Assembly (NCBI GenBank): GCA_026018925.1
Contig: JAKSZU010000326.1
Location: forward strand, 124,001 to 188,000
Direction of reading: 5' to 3'
Source of the DNA: Tupaia tana
Lineage: Eukaryota; Chordata; Mammalia; Scandentia; Tupaiidae
DNA: 64,000 nucleotides
Within the stretch, counting starts at the first letter, position 1, and each line of letters opens with the position of its first letter. The notes under the pieces are model-generated. The model was not told where the DNA came from. It ran no database searches and saw only the letters and a list, made by a program, of their open reading frames with translations. This document shows positions 49,390 to 61,507 of this stretch, one piece after another. Position numbers and translations under genes: made by a program.

Positions 49390-49854
49390 TGTTAAATAAT
49401 TCTTAGAAAAGAAAAAAAAAAAAGCAATGGCTCTTAAGTTTATGATGAGTTTTTTTTCCTGTTGATTTTTAAAACTATGTGCAAAATTAATATGAGTATC
49501 TATTTTAATGGTCACACGTGCACACAGAACTGAGGACCGGGCCCTCTGCTGGATTGTTCCAAGCTGCGAGGTGATGGTGAGGAAAAGATCCACGTGTCCT
49601 GGAACTCTGGGGAAAGCTGGCTATGCTGTAAGTATAAGGGAAGGTTCTGCCACTGCATAAGCAGCAGCTCCAAAGGTGAGTGGTCACAGGAAAACACAGA
49701 GCTACTGTGGGCAGGTCTAACGTTCAGTGCATGAGAGCTCAACTGCTATTTCTCGAGCACTAATAAATGGTATATGCGATCCTAGGTAAAGGGCCCTAGC
49801 AAGAACCAGAAACAAAAGGAGAATCCAGCAAGTCAGGGGTAAGTGAGCAGAGAG

Positions 49855-49904
<50 letters not shown>

Positions 49905-50044
49905 AAGGGAGGCCTCAGAAGCAGAGCAACCGGGGCAGGCAGTGTGAGTGAGGAAGGGAGGAGAGGGGAAATGGTGGCATAGAGAGAGCCTGGAAAGGTG
50001 GTTCAGAACTCAAAAGACCATGATAAGAAGTTGGTCTTTATTTC
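49390..50044. other. Unique DNA before copy C flank
   Basis: Apart from the TG microsatellite at 49855-49900 nothing was recognised. It marks the left edge of the copy C duplication. Confidence 0.5.
49855..49900. repeat. (TG)n microsatellite
   Basis: About 20 TG units ending in tatatg, in otherwise unique DNA before the copy C flank. Confidence 0.95.
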
Positions 50045-50606
50045 CAGAACAGTGGACACTCTTAGGCCCCAGTCCCCAGGGCAGCTGCAGTTTAGGCTGC
50101 CTCCCACCTCTCTCTGCAATTCTGTCATTTCTTAAGTTGGTGCCTTGTCTACACATGACACCCAACTATGAACTTCCTGAGTTTAGTCTCACTTTCACCC
50201 ATGAGCTTCCCAGGGAGCGGTGGCTAGCAAGATGCCCACTGTGCACGTGGGGAGACTGGGGAGGCCCTGAAAGACACAACGGCTTACCTAGGAACATGGA
50301 AATCACTGGAAAACATGGTTCTGCAGCCAGCTCTGACTCCTCAAACTGGGGCCGTGTTCCCACGCAGGGGCCGAGCGGCATGACTGTGCGGTCATGGGGT
50401 TCGTATGGGGGAGCGGGAGCAATGAAAAGCCCAGAGCGGCCCCTGGGGAGGTATTATCGGAGGGACGGACCCAGGTCCTGGAGTCCTAACGAAGTGACCT
50501 CACTTCCTCGGCGACAGGCCCAACAGAACTTAGAACTCTGGTAACCGGGCACCCAACGGCTAGCCCCAGCCAGTTCAGTTGGTGGGAAGCACTTCGAGAG
50601 GGCAAG
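50045..50606 (+). promoter_or_regulatory. 5' flank and probable promoter/leader of RGL4-like copy C
   Basis: This stretch is alignable by eye to 28838-29366 upstream of copy B. The last ~170 bases also align with the flanks of copies A and A'. It is richer in CpG than the surrounding intergenic DNA. The transcription start is not known. Confidence 0.45.
50491..50506. promoter_or_regulatory. Conserved 16-bp inverted repeat upstream of copy C exon 1
   Basis: GAAGTGA and TCACTTC form perfect 7-base arms around CC, 100 bases before the exon 1 ATG. Read on the minus strand, the right arm with its flank gives GAGGAAGTGA, a PU.1/ETS-like core. The same motif sits before exon 1 in copy A (12884-12899) and copy B (29253-29268), and with one mismatch in A' (27497-27512). 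No TATA box is evident. A promoter role is inferred from conservation and position only. Confidence 0.4.
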
Positions 50607-52682
50607 ATGTTTTCTTGCTGCTCTTCGGTGCGCCCACGCTCTCCCCCCAGGGGAAGCAAGAGGAAGAGTCTTCTCCGGAGACTCAGAGATTGGATGAGCC
50701 CAGCCTTCGGATGCCTCTGGCCATCCGGCCGGGCTCGCTCACGGGTAACGCAGGGCCGCCCAGGGCAGGCCCATCTAAGCCAGGCCTCACTGAGGCTCAT
50801 CCGGGCAGCCCCGCGGCCAGCCCCCAGCCTCACGTGTGTACGTGGGGACGGTGGGAGAAGGGACACGGGGGGGCTGGTCCGCAGCAGTACCGGGTCCGAA
50901 GATATAGGAGCGGGGCAAGGTCTGCCCTGCCGATACCTGACGTCACGGCTGGCAGGACAGCAGAGTGACGGTTAAGACCAATTCTGTCTACCCACATGTT
51001 CTTCCCACGACCTCGGGCTGTGACCTGGTTTACTCTCACATAGGAGGTCTGTGCAGATGCTCCTACCGCACACCTGATCTGGGGGTAGGACTGTTCCTGG
51101 GCACGTCCCCTCTGGGGACCGCCAGAAAGACTGCTGACCCCTGCCGGCCCGCTGCCGGGCACTCTCTTGGCAGAGCTCTGCAGAGGAGATGGAAGAAGTG
51201 TTCGACGTGTCCAACTACGCCTTCCCTCTAGGCAGGGGACAATTTCACCATGGCGACAACCACAACCACGGCCGGTCAGGGGTGAGAGCGGGCGCAGAAA
51301 GCGTCCACAGAAACAAACCCGAGTGGACCAGGGCTAATCCCGAGTCCAGACCCGAACATAAGGATGACCTGGGGCTGTCCTAGGGCTCTCCCACATGGGC
51401 CACACGCGGTCCCTTCCCCACAGGAATCTGACCTCGGACAAGCTTAGTTACCCGTCAAGTCCCCGATCACACACTCTCAGGAATACCAGAGGAAACGCCT
51501 GCGTCACGCTCTCGAGTCCCACGAGGACGACGCCTGCTCGCATGCCCCTGCTGTCGCTGCTGTCGGACCAGCTGTCCTGAGCAACGGCGCAGCAGCCAGT
51601 TCCCGGTCCCTCCCACGCCTCCTCCAAGACTGAGTAACCGACAGTCTTACGGGAAGGCTTCTCACACAAAACGGGGAGCCGGCAAGGGCCTATCTACAGG
51701 TTCACTTGGGACCTGTCATCTCAAATGACCCCGCAGAGCCTCACCAGGTCAGAACTGTGCCCTCACGCGTCTGCCTCACGTTCTAAACGACAGCCTCCCC
51801 CCGGGGCGGCTCAGCGCGTAGCTGCCGCTGGAAGGAGACGTGAGCGCGGTTTGCTCCATTCCCACCCCCGTCTCCTGCAGGCCCACCTGTTCGCTCGGGC
51901 TGTCACGGCACGGGGCCGCAGGCTGGACGGCTCTCGGCATATTCTTTTCCTCGTGATTCTCAGGGCCAGGAATCAGTGTCAAGGGCCGTTTCTCCACAGC
52001 TCACCATACACCTGAGGGAACATTGAAGACGCTAATTGTTCAGTCATCCCCTGTCCCTCACCGAAATATCTCCTCTCGAGTTTCTGCTTCTTCACCAAGG
52101 ACACTCGGACCCACCCGACGCACACATCCCAGCAGGGCGGGTTCCTGGTCTACACACACCCAAGTTTTCGAGGCTTCCTGCTGTCGTCACTGACCCGAGT
52201 CCCTCCTTTCCCTCAGAATGCAAAGAAGTCCCTGTCTGGCCTGCGGGAGGCCTGCACTCTGCGGACCCTCCAGGCAGGCACAAGGCACACTCGGATGGAC
52301 TTCGTGGCACCCACCATCCAGTTCTCCTCCGTATCTTATTTTGCCAACTTCCTGGGTTACACGTGGGACTTCACAAGCGTCCCCCAGTTCCTGGTCCGGA
52401 CCTTCAGTGGGTGAGCACGCGTCCGCTTCGGGCCACATTGCTGACTCTGCCAACTACCAGCTGTGCCGGGGAGAGCGAACGCTTCCTCAGATCTGGGCCC
52501 TAGAATGGGCTTGGCAGAGGAGCGCCCTCCTAGGGATTTTGTATGCACTAAGTGGTACAAAATATGCTCGGCCGGTCCTCGTTGCACAGTGCTTACACAT
52601 GGGGTACTGGAGTCAGATACCACGTGGCCTACTGCAGTGGGAATAAGAGCCCAGGCGTTTAGGACAACACACGGGGTGTGCT

Positions 52683-52722
<40 letters not shown>

Positions 52723-54903
52723 TCTCAGCCTAAAGTCTGGCAGGATAAAACAATGGAAAGATCTGTCACGGTGTGACCGCAACCCATGAACAGATGCTTT
52801 CTCTGTGTCTGTCTCTCTGGTGAGCACACTCACACCGCACCAAGTAAAAACGAGAAGGGAAAAAAAGAAAAAAATAAAAAGCCCCGACAAGGGGGCGCCT
52901 GAGCTCGGACTGTGATGAGGCAAGTGGAGATGCTCTGGTGCTCACACGGACTGTTCTTCCCTCCACGTGACTGAAGGAGCTCCAGTCTCAGGTCTCAGAA
53001 GCCTGTGCTCCTGTAGCTCCAAAAAGCAAATGGGAACCAAACCTGTTCTTCCTTTTCTAAAGCACGTTTCAGATCGCTCTAGCTCGTCCTGGATTTGGTA
53101 TAGACCCAACAAGGGTCCACGCGAGCTAGGATTGAGGCCCAGGCTCACTCACATAACGGGCACGTTCCAGTGGAAATCCATTCGCCGCGCACATCTGTCT
53201 TAAGCACTCACTCTGGGCATCATTTTTCTATACCCGGGGCATGACTCAGTGAATGACGGACACCAAGATACTAGGGGCCCAATTCTAGCCAGGGAGTCTG
53301 ACTCGAATCAGGCCGGGACCTCTTGAGCGGCAGGTTCGCTGCCATCGTGGCATTCTGCTTGTCCACGTGCACTTCCCGTATTCCACTCGGGGTGGCGAAA
53401 CTCAGGACCCCGTCAAAGTGGAGGAATGTGATGCCAAAAGGAGAACCGCTTGTCCCTAAAGGCTGAGGAGACTGTAGACTCTGCCTGGGGAGAGGCCGAC
53501 AGAAGCCTGAATTTCATCGTCCTAGTGATTCCGACGACAGGGCTGAGAACCGGAGGCTAGCTCTGCCAGAGGAATGGAGTCAACGGCAGCCATGGAGGGG
53601 AGCGCGGCTCCCCTGGGAGGGGAGGGGAATCTGAGCCCAGAGCCGGCCTCTGACAATCCCGTCTCCTGCACGGCTGCACTACGGGTCCCAGATCCCCTCC
53701 ATTCCACATCCCCTTCTGACCCAGCACCATGGGTGCCCTGACTAGAGTCCGCAGGGGCAGGCAGCTCACGAGGCTGCCAGTCCTGAGTGTGCGGGGGCCG
53801 CGGGGTGCTCCCTGGCCTTTGTGGCGATGTCAGCGTGAAGCTGAGGCTGACGAGTGTTGGCACCAGCTATTTCCAATTTCCAAGACTGTCATCGCCAGGA
53901 CAATCATGAGGGTTGGGGTGTGAAGCTGCTCTGTCCTCTGCGCAGGCGGAAGAAGGCCCAGGGGCCCAGAACCACTCACTGGCAACTGGGAGGGCAGTGC
54001 GAATGGAGGGGCCAGCTTCTGACTCTGCTTTCCACACGCTCAGCCCTAGTGCAATGGCTCCCTCCACGGTCAACTGGCCCACCATCTCGGTGGATTCTGA
54101 TGGTCCCTCGAACATCCTCACCTTAAAAGTGAAGGTGGCAGATGTGCAGATCACCCTGTCCGAAGCAGGGCAGCAACACCACCTGGACGTCACCCTGGCT
54201 CAGCTGCCGTGCCCAGAGCCCGGCAATGAAGCAGCGCATGGTAAGGTGAACTACGGTCTCAAGGAGGGTCTGAGGGTAGTGTTTGGGTGTGGAATCCCCT
54301 CAGTTCTGTGAGACTCTCTCTGTCTGCCAAGACCCAGTCTGACTGGACAGCGACTGACTGATGATGGTAAACCTTTCTCCTAACCCAGCTCTTTTCCCAG
54401 GCCCAGAACAGGAGCTAGCACCAGCACCACTGGCAGCTGAAGGGCCCGCTCTTGAGCCCGCATCACCTGAGCTGAAATCTGTCCTGTCTTTCTCGCCCAA
54501 GCTGATGGCCGCACAGCTGACACGCATGGATGTGGTGAGCCACTCGACCCTGCGGGGTGGGCCGGGCAGGCCACTCTTCTGGCTTCTCAGTCCAGCCTTT
54601 CCCTGCCCAGACTCTGACGTTCTGGGTCCAATGCCACCTCCATGTCCCACCAGTCTTGTGGGAGTCAACCCGCAGCTCTACTTTGTGTGGTCATGCCAAA
54701 TTCATTTTTGAACCTTTGTTCTGTGGTTCGGCGGAAAGTGACACTAAGTGATTTCCTAGCTGGAGCACTGGGGTGTGAAAGTATCGGTAATATGGAAGCC
54801 CTAGGATCACGTTCCACTGGGTTTTTTTTCTTTTTATCTTTCATGTATGTTTGCCTCAAGGCCCATGTTCTCAACAGAGAAACAGAAACAGAAACAGAAA
54901 CAG

Positions 54904-54949
<46 letters not shown>

Positions 54950-57900
54950 TGAGAAATCTCCCCATGGGGTGATGGGCATGACACAATGCCTTCTCCTCCA
55001 TTGCCCTCTTCAGACGTTGTGCATATATGCCCATGTGCTACTGTGTTTTTCAAGCCACGGGGACCTGGACTCGAATCGGAGAATAAGCTAGGTGGGAATC
55101 CTGGGCCTCAAACACCATGCTATCTGCTGGTGCTCTGGTCAGCTTGAAAGTGCGACCAAAAGATTAGAACAAGCAAAGGAACTCGTGGAAGGCACAGTAC
55201 CCATGACCCTGCCCTCCACCGCATTGCAGCCTCAGCAGAGGTGGTCCCCTGGCGCTGAGACCTGCATGAGCTGAACGGACTTCAACTCCCTCGTGGATCA
55301 CCTTCGTAGACATTGCCATGAGCAATGTTGCAACAGAGACAACTTCCACCTCTTCTCTGTTGATGTGTGGATGGCATAGAATGACACTAACAATGTAGTG
55401 ACACGTAGTGACCATGAGAGCGCATAACAGGGCGCAGATAGAGCGTGGTATGGCTCTGTCATATTTTGGAACGGTCATAGAAGGGCACTCAGGTCACTTT
55501 GGTGAGGCCAGGCTAGTTGACAAGGTCACTCTCATCCCGATCAGTGCTGAATTCCTGTCACCATGAGGTGGGCATCTGCAGGGATCAGAGGGCTTATACC
55601 CCAGGGATTTCCTCAAGTCTTGAGCCACATCCAAGCTCCCTGAGCTCCAGCTCACACAACTTTCCCCTGCCTCTTCCTCCTCGCTACTGCAGACTCTCAG
55701 CTGTGCTGGGATGTCCTCACGGGACTCTCTCCTTCCTCCCAGGAACTTTTCAAAAAGATATCCCCCTTGGACTTCCGGGGCTCCGTGTGGACCCAGAGAC
55801 TCAAATGGGGGAAGGAGAGCATGGCACCCACCATCCGTGCCAGCCTCGCACACTATGGGAGAGTGGTCACCGTCGTGGTAGGAACGTGCCTGGGAGATCA
55901 CCGCATGAAGGCCCCAGACAGGGCCAGGGTGCTGGAGCACTGGGTCAGGGTGGCCAAGGTAAGCTGTGAGCCCAGGCGATTCCCTCTCTGGACACACGGA
56001 CTCGTCTCTTCTTGGTCAGCTCTCAGGTTGGAACAGGGGGGTCAAAGGCCCGAGGCCCCGGCACACTCTCTAGGTTCTTCGTTCAGGCCAAGCCTGACCT
56101 TGACCCTGTGCCCCAAAGTGAATGGGTGTTTCCTTCCTGGGATCCTTTTTGTCATCCTCCCTCTGGAGGTATAGCTCAGAAGTCCCAGGGGTGCCCTCCT
56201 CTATCTCCCTGGCCACGTCTCATGCAGGAGAGAGATGTTCCCGAGAGGCTGATGCGAAGACAGATGAGGCTGATTCTTTCCCTCACAGGTCATTCTCTTC
56301 CCTCCCTAGGAGTGCGAAGCGCTCAACAACTTATCCTCGCTTCATGCCATCCTCCGTGCTCTGCAGAGCACCCCAATTCTTAGACTGGAAAGGACGTGGG
56401 GAGAAGTTTCCAGGTGGGTAGGCTTCCTCTACTAGAGCACCATGTGACCCTGGTTCTTACAGAAGTCTGGGTTCTGCCCTGTTAATGACCCTGAGATTGG
56501 GGACAGGGCAGGATGTAGAAGGCAGGAGTGGGGTGTTGGGGTGTGTTCTCTCAGCCTCCTTAGAGAGTTCTGCTCAAGTCTAGGTTTCCAACAGTGCCAG
56601 GCACAGAGTGTTGCCAAATGGGTCGAGGTCTCCAGGTATTGGTTACACGGCAATGTCCTCCGCCCACGTGCAACCAACACTGTGAGAACATCCACTCAGT
56701 CGACATGGGGATGGGGCCACCTGACAACCTGACAACTGCCCTTTCCAGTCCAATGTCACCTCCAGGGTCAGATAAGCCCAGTGGGAAATAACGTAGCAAT
56801 TTGGGTCCTTGGGATTTTTAATAAATGTCATTCAAACTGACAAGCCTGTCCTTATTCCCAAATTTCTCTGCTGTTTCATTAACTTGGCAGCAAATCCTAC
56901 CAAACATTCTGTGAGCTCCATGCCAAGAAGGAGACTCTCTACCAGGATCCAATCATCGAGGTAAAGGAGAAGGTGGGAGATGTGGCGGGAAGGGGGGGGG
57001 GGTGTCAAGTGTTAGGGGGCCAGGAACGCTGGCAGTTAGGAAGGGAGTGTGGCAGATGTGGGGGCATTTACTGGAATATTTTCTGCCGTGCTCTGTCTAA
57101 AAAAACAAGAAGAGTCATGTTTTCCCACTGGCCGGAGGGGGGTGTGAGCGCAGGAGGCACTGGTGCAGCAGTGCGTGCGGGATGGCTGCACAGGTCGGAG
57201 GGGTGGACCCACCAGCAGGCCCACAGGTCTCTGGGCTGTGCATCCTGCTGATGGGTAGCATCATCCAGGCTGTGGGAAGAAGGCTGGGTGGGGCACCGTG
57301 CCCCTCATGAAGCAGCCCACCTGTCCTCGGAGCCGGGCTGCTGCACTTGCTGCTGTCTCTGTCGCAGCACCTGGGGACGGCTGTCAGCTTGCACCACAGG
57401 CCAGCACTCGGGAGGGGCCCAGAGACAGGTGGTCCACTACACAGCACAGCTCTCAGAGTCGCACTGGGGACATGGGGACAGACGCCTGTATTGGGGCTAC
57501 TCCCTGCTTGATCCCCTTGCACACAGACCACTTAGGCCCAGGTCCTTGCACTCGGCCCCAGGCAGCTAATCAACAAGATCTGGAGGGCTCTGACATGAGC
57601 TCCTGGATCCTTCTGGAGCAGATCTCAGAGCCATTTACATCATAGGGCAGCAGAGAGACATCTCCGAGCACCCTGAGAACCCCACTTGTACGTCACGGAT
57701 GGCACCTCAAAAGGCCACACATGGGCGATTACAGTCTGCTGTGCAGAGAGCTCTTTGGCAGATCGGAGATGGGGAGGACAGCATTGGGCAAGTCCTCCAG
57801 TCTGGCTGGAGGTCACAGAAAGACTAAAGTCTCTCAGTTACACCTCCAGAAGCATTATGTCCGCGTGTTAATTCAGCTGGGCCTGGCGCACCCCTGGTCA

Positions 57901-60344
57901 CAGCAGAGACAGGACGCGGGGCCCGGGCCAGTTAAAGTGCTCTGGTTCCAGGTGAAGGCAGCTGGAGAGGGCATCAGCTGTCGGAGAGAGAAGCCAGCCC
58001 ATCCTGTGGGGACCTGAGTCACCAGTGCCCCTTGAAGGCTCTGGTATCTACTCTGGAAAGGGAGCAGGATGACCCTGGCATACAGGCTTTGAGAAGGACA
58101 GAGAGATTCAAGGGATGGAAGGGAAGTGGGCCTATGTGCCTGGGACTGCCTCACACGAGCAAGGCTGAGAGTGGATGGGAAGACGTGAACAGAAGGTCTC
58201 ACAGCTCCTGACAGAGGGCAGTCCCCTTCCCTTCCCAGACGGGGAAACAGAAACCAGGAGAGAGCAGGTTATAGGCTCAGAGGACACCCCTGTGAGTGTT
58301 GGATCTGGGCTAGAGATTGAGCCAGAGCCCACGGCAAGTGCCGTGAGCGCTGACTGAAAGAAGCCAGCCGGATGCCCAGGGTCTGAGGTCAGTGAGACTG
58401 GGCTCTCACAGGGTGAGGAGAAGGCCATCAACCTACCCTTGCTCCTGATCCTGGCAGGTGAAGACCCCCAAACCTTCTCTGCTAGGGATGGGCCCCAAGA
58501 GAGCCCAGATGGGGCTGTGGCAGAAGGTGGTGGTGACTGTGCCTAGGGTGATTGGGGTCTTCAGAAAGTCTGAAAGTTAGGGTCTCCTTATCCAGCTGGC
58601 GGCCTGCAAAACAACACAGAATGGGCTTTCGTGCCCCAGCTCTGCCCTGCTGTGGCCACACCAAAAATGCCTTCCCTAGACAGACCCGAGTACCAGTCGG
58701 GTATGATCGTATCGGGCCGGGAACCACCTGACAACCATGATATATATGCTGCAATTCCACCACGGAGGTCACTCAGGTGACTGCTCTCCTTGGAGATCAG
58801 CCCAGTGTGTGGGACGAGAACAATCAGGGGGGAGGGCGTGGAGAATCTCCCAGGGGCACATGAAGAGGTGCTCAGAAGGCCAAGCTTGAGGAGGTTTTGT
58901 GGGACAGCCCTTGGGTGGGCCATGGAAGCAGGGGCTCATCACCACTACCTCCCAATGACACAGCCGGTCGTCCCCTACCTGGCCAAAAGCCTCATAGAGA
59001 TGGCACTTCTGGATGCTGCGACGTGCGACTCTGTGGATGTGAGTGACCCTCAGGGGTGGTGGTGACCAGGGAGGGCCCTGACGCTGGGCATCACATGGCC
59101 AAGAGCTCTTAGGCCTTAGCAAACCTCCCTCAGGATGGCCACCCGGCTACCCCAAGAGCAACCCAACACAGGCATCTTGCCTGGCACTGAGGGAGCCTAA
59201 TGGTCAATCCCATCCCAGGCTCCCTGAGGGCAGTGTGGCAGGACCACCTGTTGCTGAACTGTGGGAGGCTGAGGCTGTGCTGGGAAGGACAGCTCCCTGA
59301 GTGGGTGCCATGGGAGGCGAGTATAGTTGGGCCCCTCAAAGCCAGGCAGCTTTGCAGCTGTTAAACACCAAGCTCCACCGAAGGCCCCAGTCCACCATCA
59401 AACCCTCAAAGATGGTGAGGACTGAAGATCCCAGAGCCTCAGCACCCAGGTCCCTTCATCTCCGGACCCTGACCCTGGTCCATACCTAGCTCTGTGCGAA
59501 CACTATGGCTCTGAGACCCATGGAGAGGGAGGGGTTAAGGCTAGGCCTGGACTGGGGTCTTCCTGATGCAGTGGTCATCTGCCTTGCAGGGAAATGTCAA
59601 CCTCCAGAAGAGGGAGAAGGTAAGCCGCCGTGGGCCTCACAGTGAGGAAGGATGGGCAGAGCAAGTCAGGGGGCCCTGGGCAGGACACTTTCTGGCTCCC
59701 CACCTTGCAGCTTAGATATGTTGAGAGAGTATGGTACACAGAGGAGGAGAAAGCCTGTCCCACGGTAGGGTACAAACGGGACAGGAATCCAGGGTAACTT
59801 CCTGGAGGAGAGGGTATTTGAGTTCAACTCTGATGGCAAGTAGAGGCTAACAGTACTGGAGAGCAAGGGAAACCCTCAGAAGACAAACCCCAGGGCCAAG
59901 TCCCCTGCCCTCTCCTAGACCTCTTCAGGAGGCCCCTTCAACTCTCCCTGAGCAGTCCCTGTCAGCATCCTGCCTTTCTTCTCCAGGAATGTGAAAAGCT
60001 GAATAAAATACAGCTGCTCCAGTTGGCTGCAAACCAATTTCACATTGAGCCCGAGGAGCAGTTTGTGGTCTGGTTCCAGGCCATGCTGCAGCTCAGCAAG
60101 GATGACAGGTGAGGACGAGGGGCGGGGGTGTTCTCAGATCAGGGCAGGACGAGCCTCTCCCTGGGGCCAAGATCACAGAGCCGGTGGCCATCGCTCCCTG
60201 GTCATCATCAGGCGCTTTGGCTTGGTCACAGCTGAGCAGCAGGACGCGAGGAGGGAGGACACAGGTGCGGCTCCAGGAGGACGCACAAATGCCACTCTCT
60301 CTTTCAGTTATGCCCGGTCCTGCCAGCTGGAGCCCCCTCACTAG
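50607..60344 (+). CDS. RGL4: RGL4-like Ral guanine-nucleotide exchange factor, copy C, 14 predicted exons
   Basis: Predicted Ral GEF that loads GTP onto RalA/RalB at membranes. Exons by homology and GT/AG sites: 50607-50744, 51174-51281, 52217-52410, 53312-53417, 53946-54240, 54401-54534, 55743-55958, 56310-56413, 56891-56960, 58458-58532, 58964-59038, 59590-59619, 59987-60108, 60308-60344. They sum to 1704 bases, an open 567-codon frame with all phases agreeing. Residues about 47-182 resemble the RalGDS REM region ([13 protein letters not shown] against YSDEDGGPQDQLK). Residues about 183-325 match the RGL4 linker ([28 protein letters not shown]). Residues about 310-567 are the CDC25 domain ([39 protein letters not shown] at the end). 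There is no C-terminal Ras-association domain, as in human RGL4. Exon 4 has weak splice sites and the exon 10 donor is gtgact. A counterpart of the RalGDS exon following exon 4 was not found, so the REM domain is incomplete. RALGDS itself is a less likely identity. Confidence 0.82.
52572..52885 (+). repeat. SINE (S3) in intron 3 of copy C with expanded (TG)n
   Basis: ccggtcctcgttgcacagtg head. About 18 TG units at 52683-52718, where copy A has only a few. Same insertion as 14905-15180. Confidence 0.7.
54820..55132 (-). repeat. SINE in intron 6 of copy C with expanded tracts
   Basis: Same insertion as in copy A, but with about four AACAGA-type units followed by about 18 GA units at 54908-54944. 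Ends tatctgctggtgctc. Confidence 0.75.
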
Positions 60345-61165
60345 GTGGACGGCAGGGTCATGAAGAACTGGCCGTGGGGACACGGATGGCCGAGTGTGGG
60401 TCTGCTCTCCCATGTGACATAGGCCAGTTTACTGGTCACTCGGATCTTTTATTAATTTTCTCTTTAGTGTTTTCTTCAAATAAATGTTTCTGTGTATATT
60501 TGACATGTACTGACTGATGGCATGGGATACACCAATAGACAGATGGCCTCAGGTACACAGCGGGATGATGGCTTCATGGAAGCACATTAACACATCCCTC
60601 TTTTGTCATGTTTCCGTGGCAAGGGCAGCTGAAATCTACTTCTTTAGCAACAGGCCCCTTCCGTTCATATTAATCTAAGTTCTTTTATAACTGGGAAGAA
60701 AACGTTTGCTTCCTTGATCTCTATAAATTTGTTTAATCTTGAAGTCACTTATTCCTACTTTTTTTTTTAGTCTATTATTTGCATTCTATCAAAAATCCAT
60801 GTAACTGAGCATTTTGAAAAGAATATAGACATTTGCAAGACTCCCAATTCTGGTGACTAGAAAGCCCCAAATCATCACCAAATGGTAAAAGACAGAATGT
60901 CTGACAGTGCAGAGCCTGGGTTTTATCTGTGGCAGTTGCTCTCTGTTCTGGTCTATTCTCTTTGCTTACAAGCCCTCCAGAACTCCACTGATGGAGCCTG
61001 CTCTGAAGAACTTACCACAGCCAAAAGGCCGAGCCTGTGACGCCGTGAAGTTTTCACCGAACAGGTTATAATGGAATCAAATGCCTGCACAGGAATTCTG
61101 GGGTCTTTTAGCCACCCTATCTTCAGGCTTGTTTATTGGTTCTCGCTCTTCCAGCTGCTCAAGTG
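60345..61165 (+). other. 3' flank of RGL4-like copy C
   Basis: The first ~70 bases and the last ~105 bases (61062-61165) align with copy A (22763-22830 and 22831-22935). The 650 bases between are present only here and hold the AATAAA signal. No SINE or LINE was recognised in the middle part, which suggests a deletion in A more than an insertion in C. Confidence 0.6.
60479..60484 (+). promoter_or_regulatory. Candidate polyadenylation signal of RGL4-like copy C
   Basis: AATAAA lies 135 bases after the TAG stop of copy C, in a T-rich stretch. It is the first canonical hexamer after the stop. Copy A lacks the corresponding 650 bases, so it has no matching signal. Use of the site is inferred, not shown. 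Confidence 0.5.
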
Positions 61166-61315
61166 CCCTTAAGGCTTCTTTTTCAAACCTCCTGGACCAT
61201 TGATTCTGAATCCAGTGGGTCAGCTTTCTCCTTCTCAGGTTTCCTCAGGTTTCCTAAGTCTTCCCTGATTACGGAGGGGTCAACAAGATGAAAAAAAACA
61301 AGAATGCTCAGGTAG

Positions 61316-61500
61316 GGGCCAGCAGGTTAGGGTTAGAGCTCTGGACTACCACATGGTCAACCAAGGTTCAAATCCCAGGCTTTGTGGCTTGGTTTCCTAC
61401 TTTCCCTCCCTCTATCTGTCTCTCACTGGTGAGCGCACAAGTCCTATAGGAAATTAAATAATAATAATAATAAATAAAATAAATAATTCTTTTAAAAAAT
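61316..61500 (+). repeat. Short tRNA-type SINE (S2)
   Basis: aggggccagcaggttagggt head, ggttcaaatcccaggctttg, tctatctgtctctcactggt, AAT-rich tail. Confidence 0.75.
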
Positions 61501-61507
61501 GTCCAGG

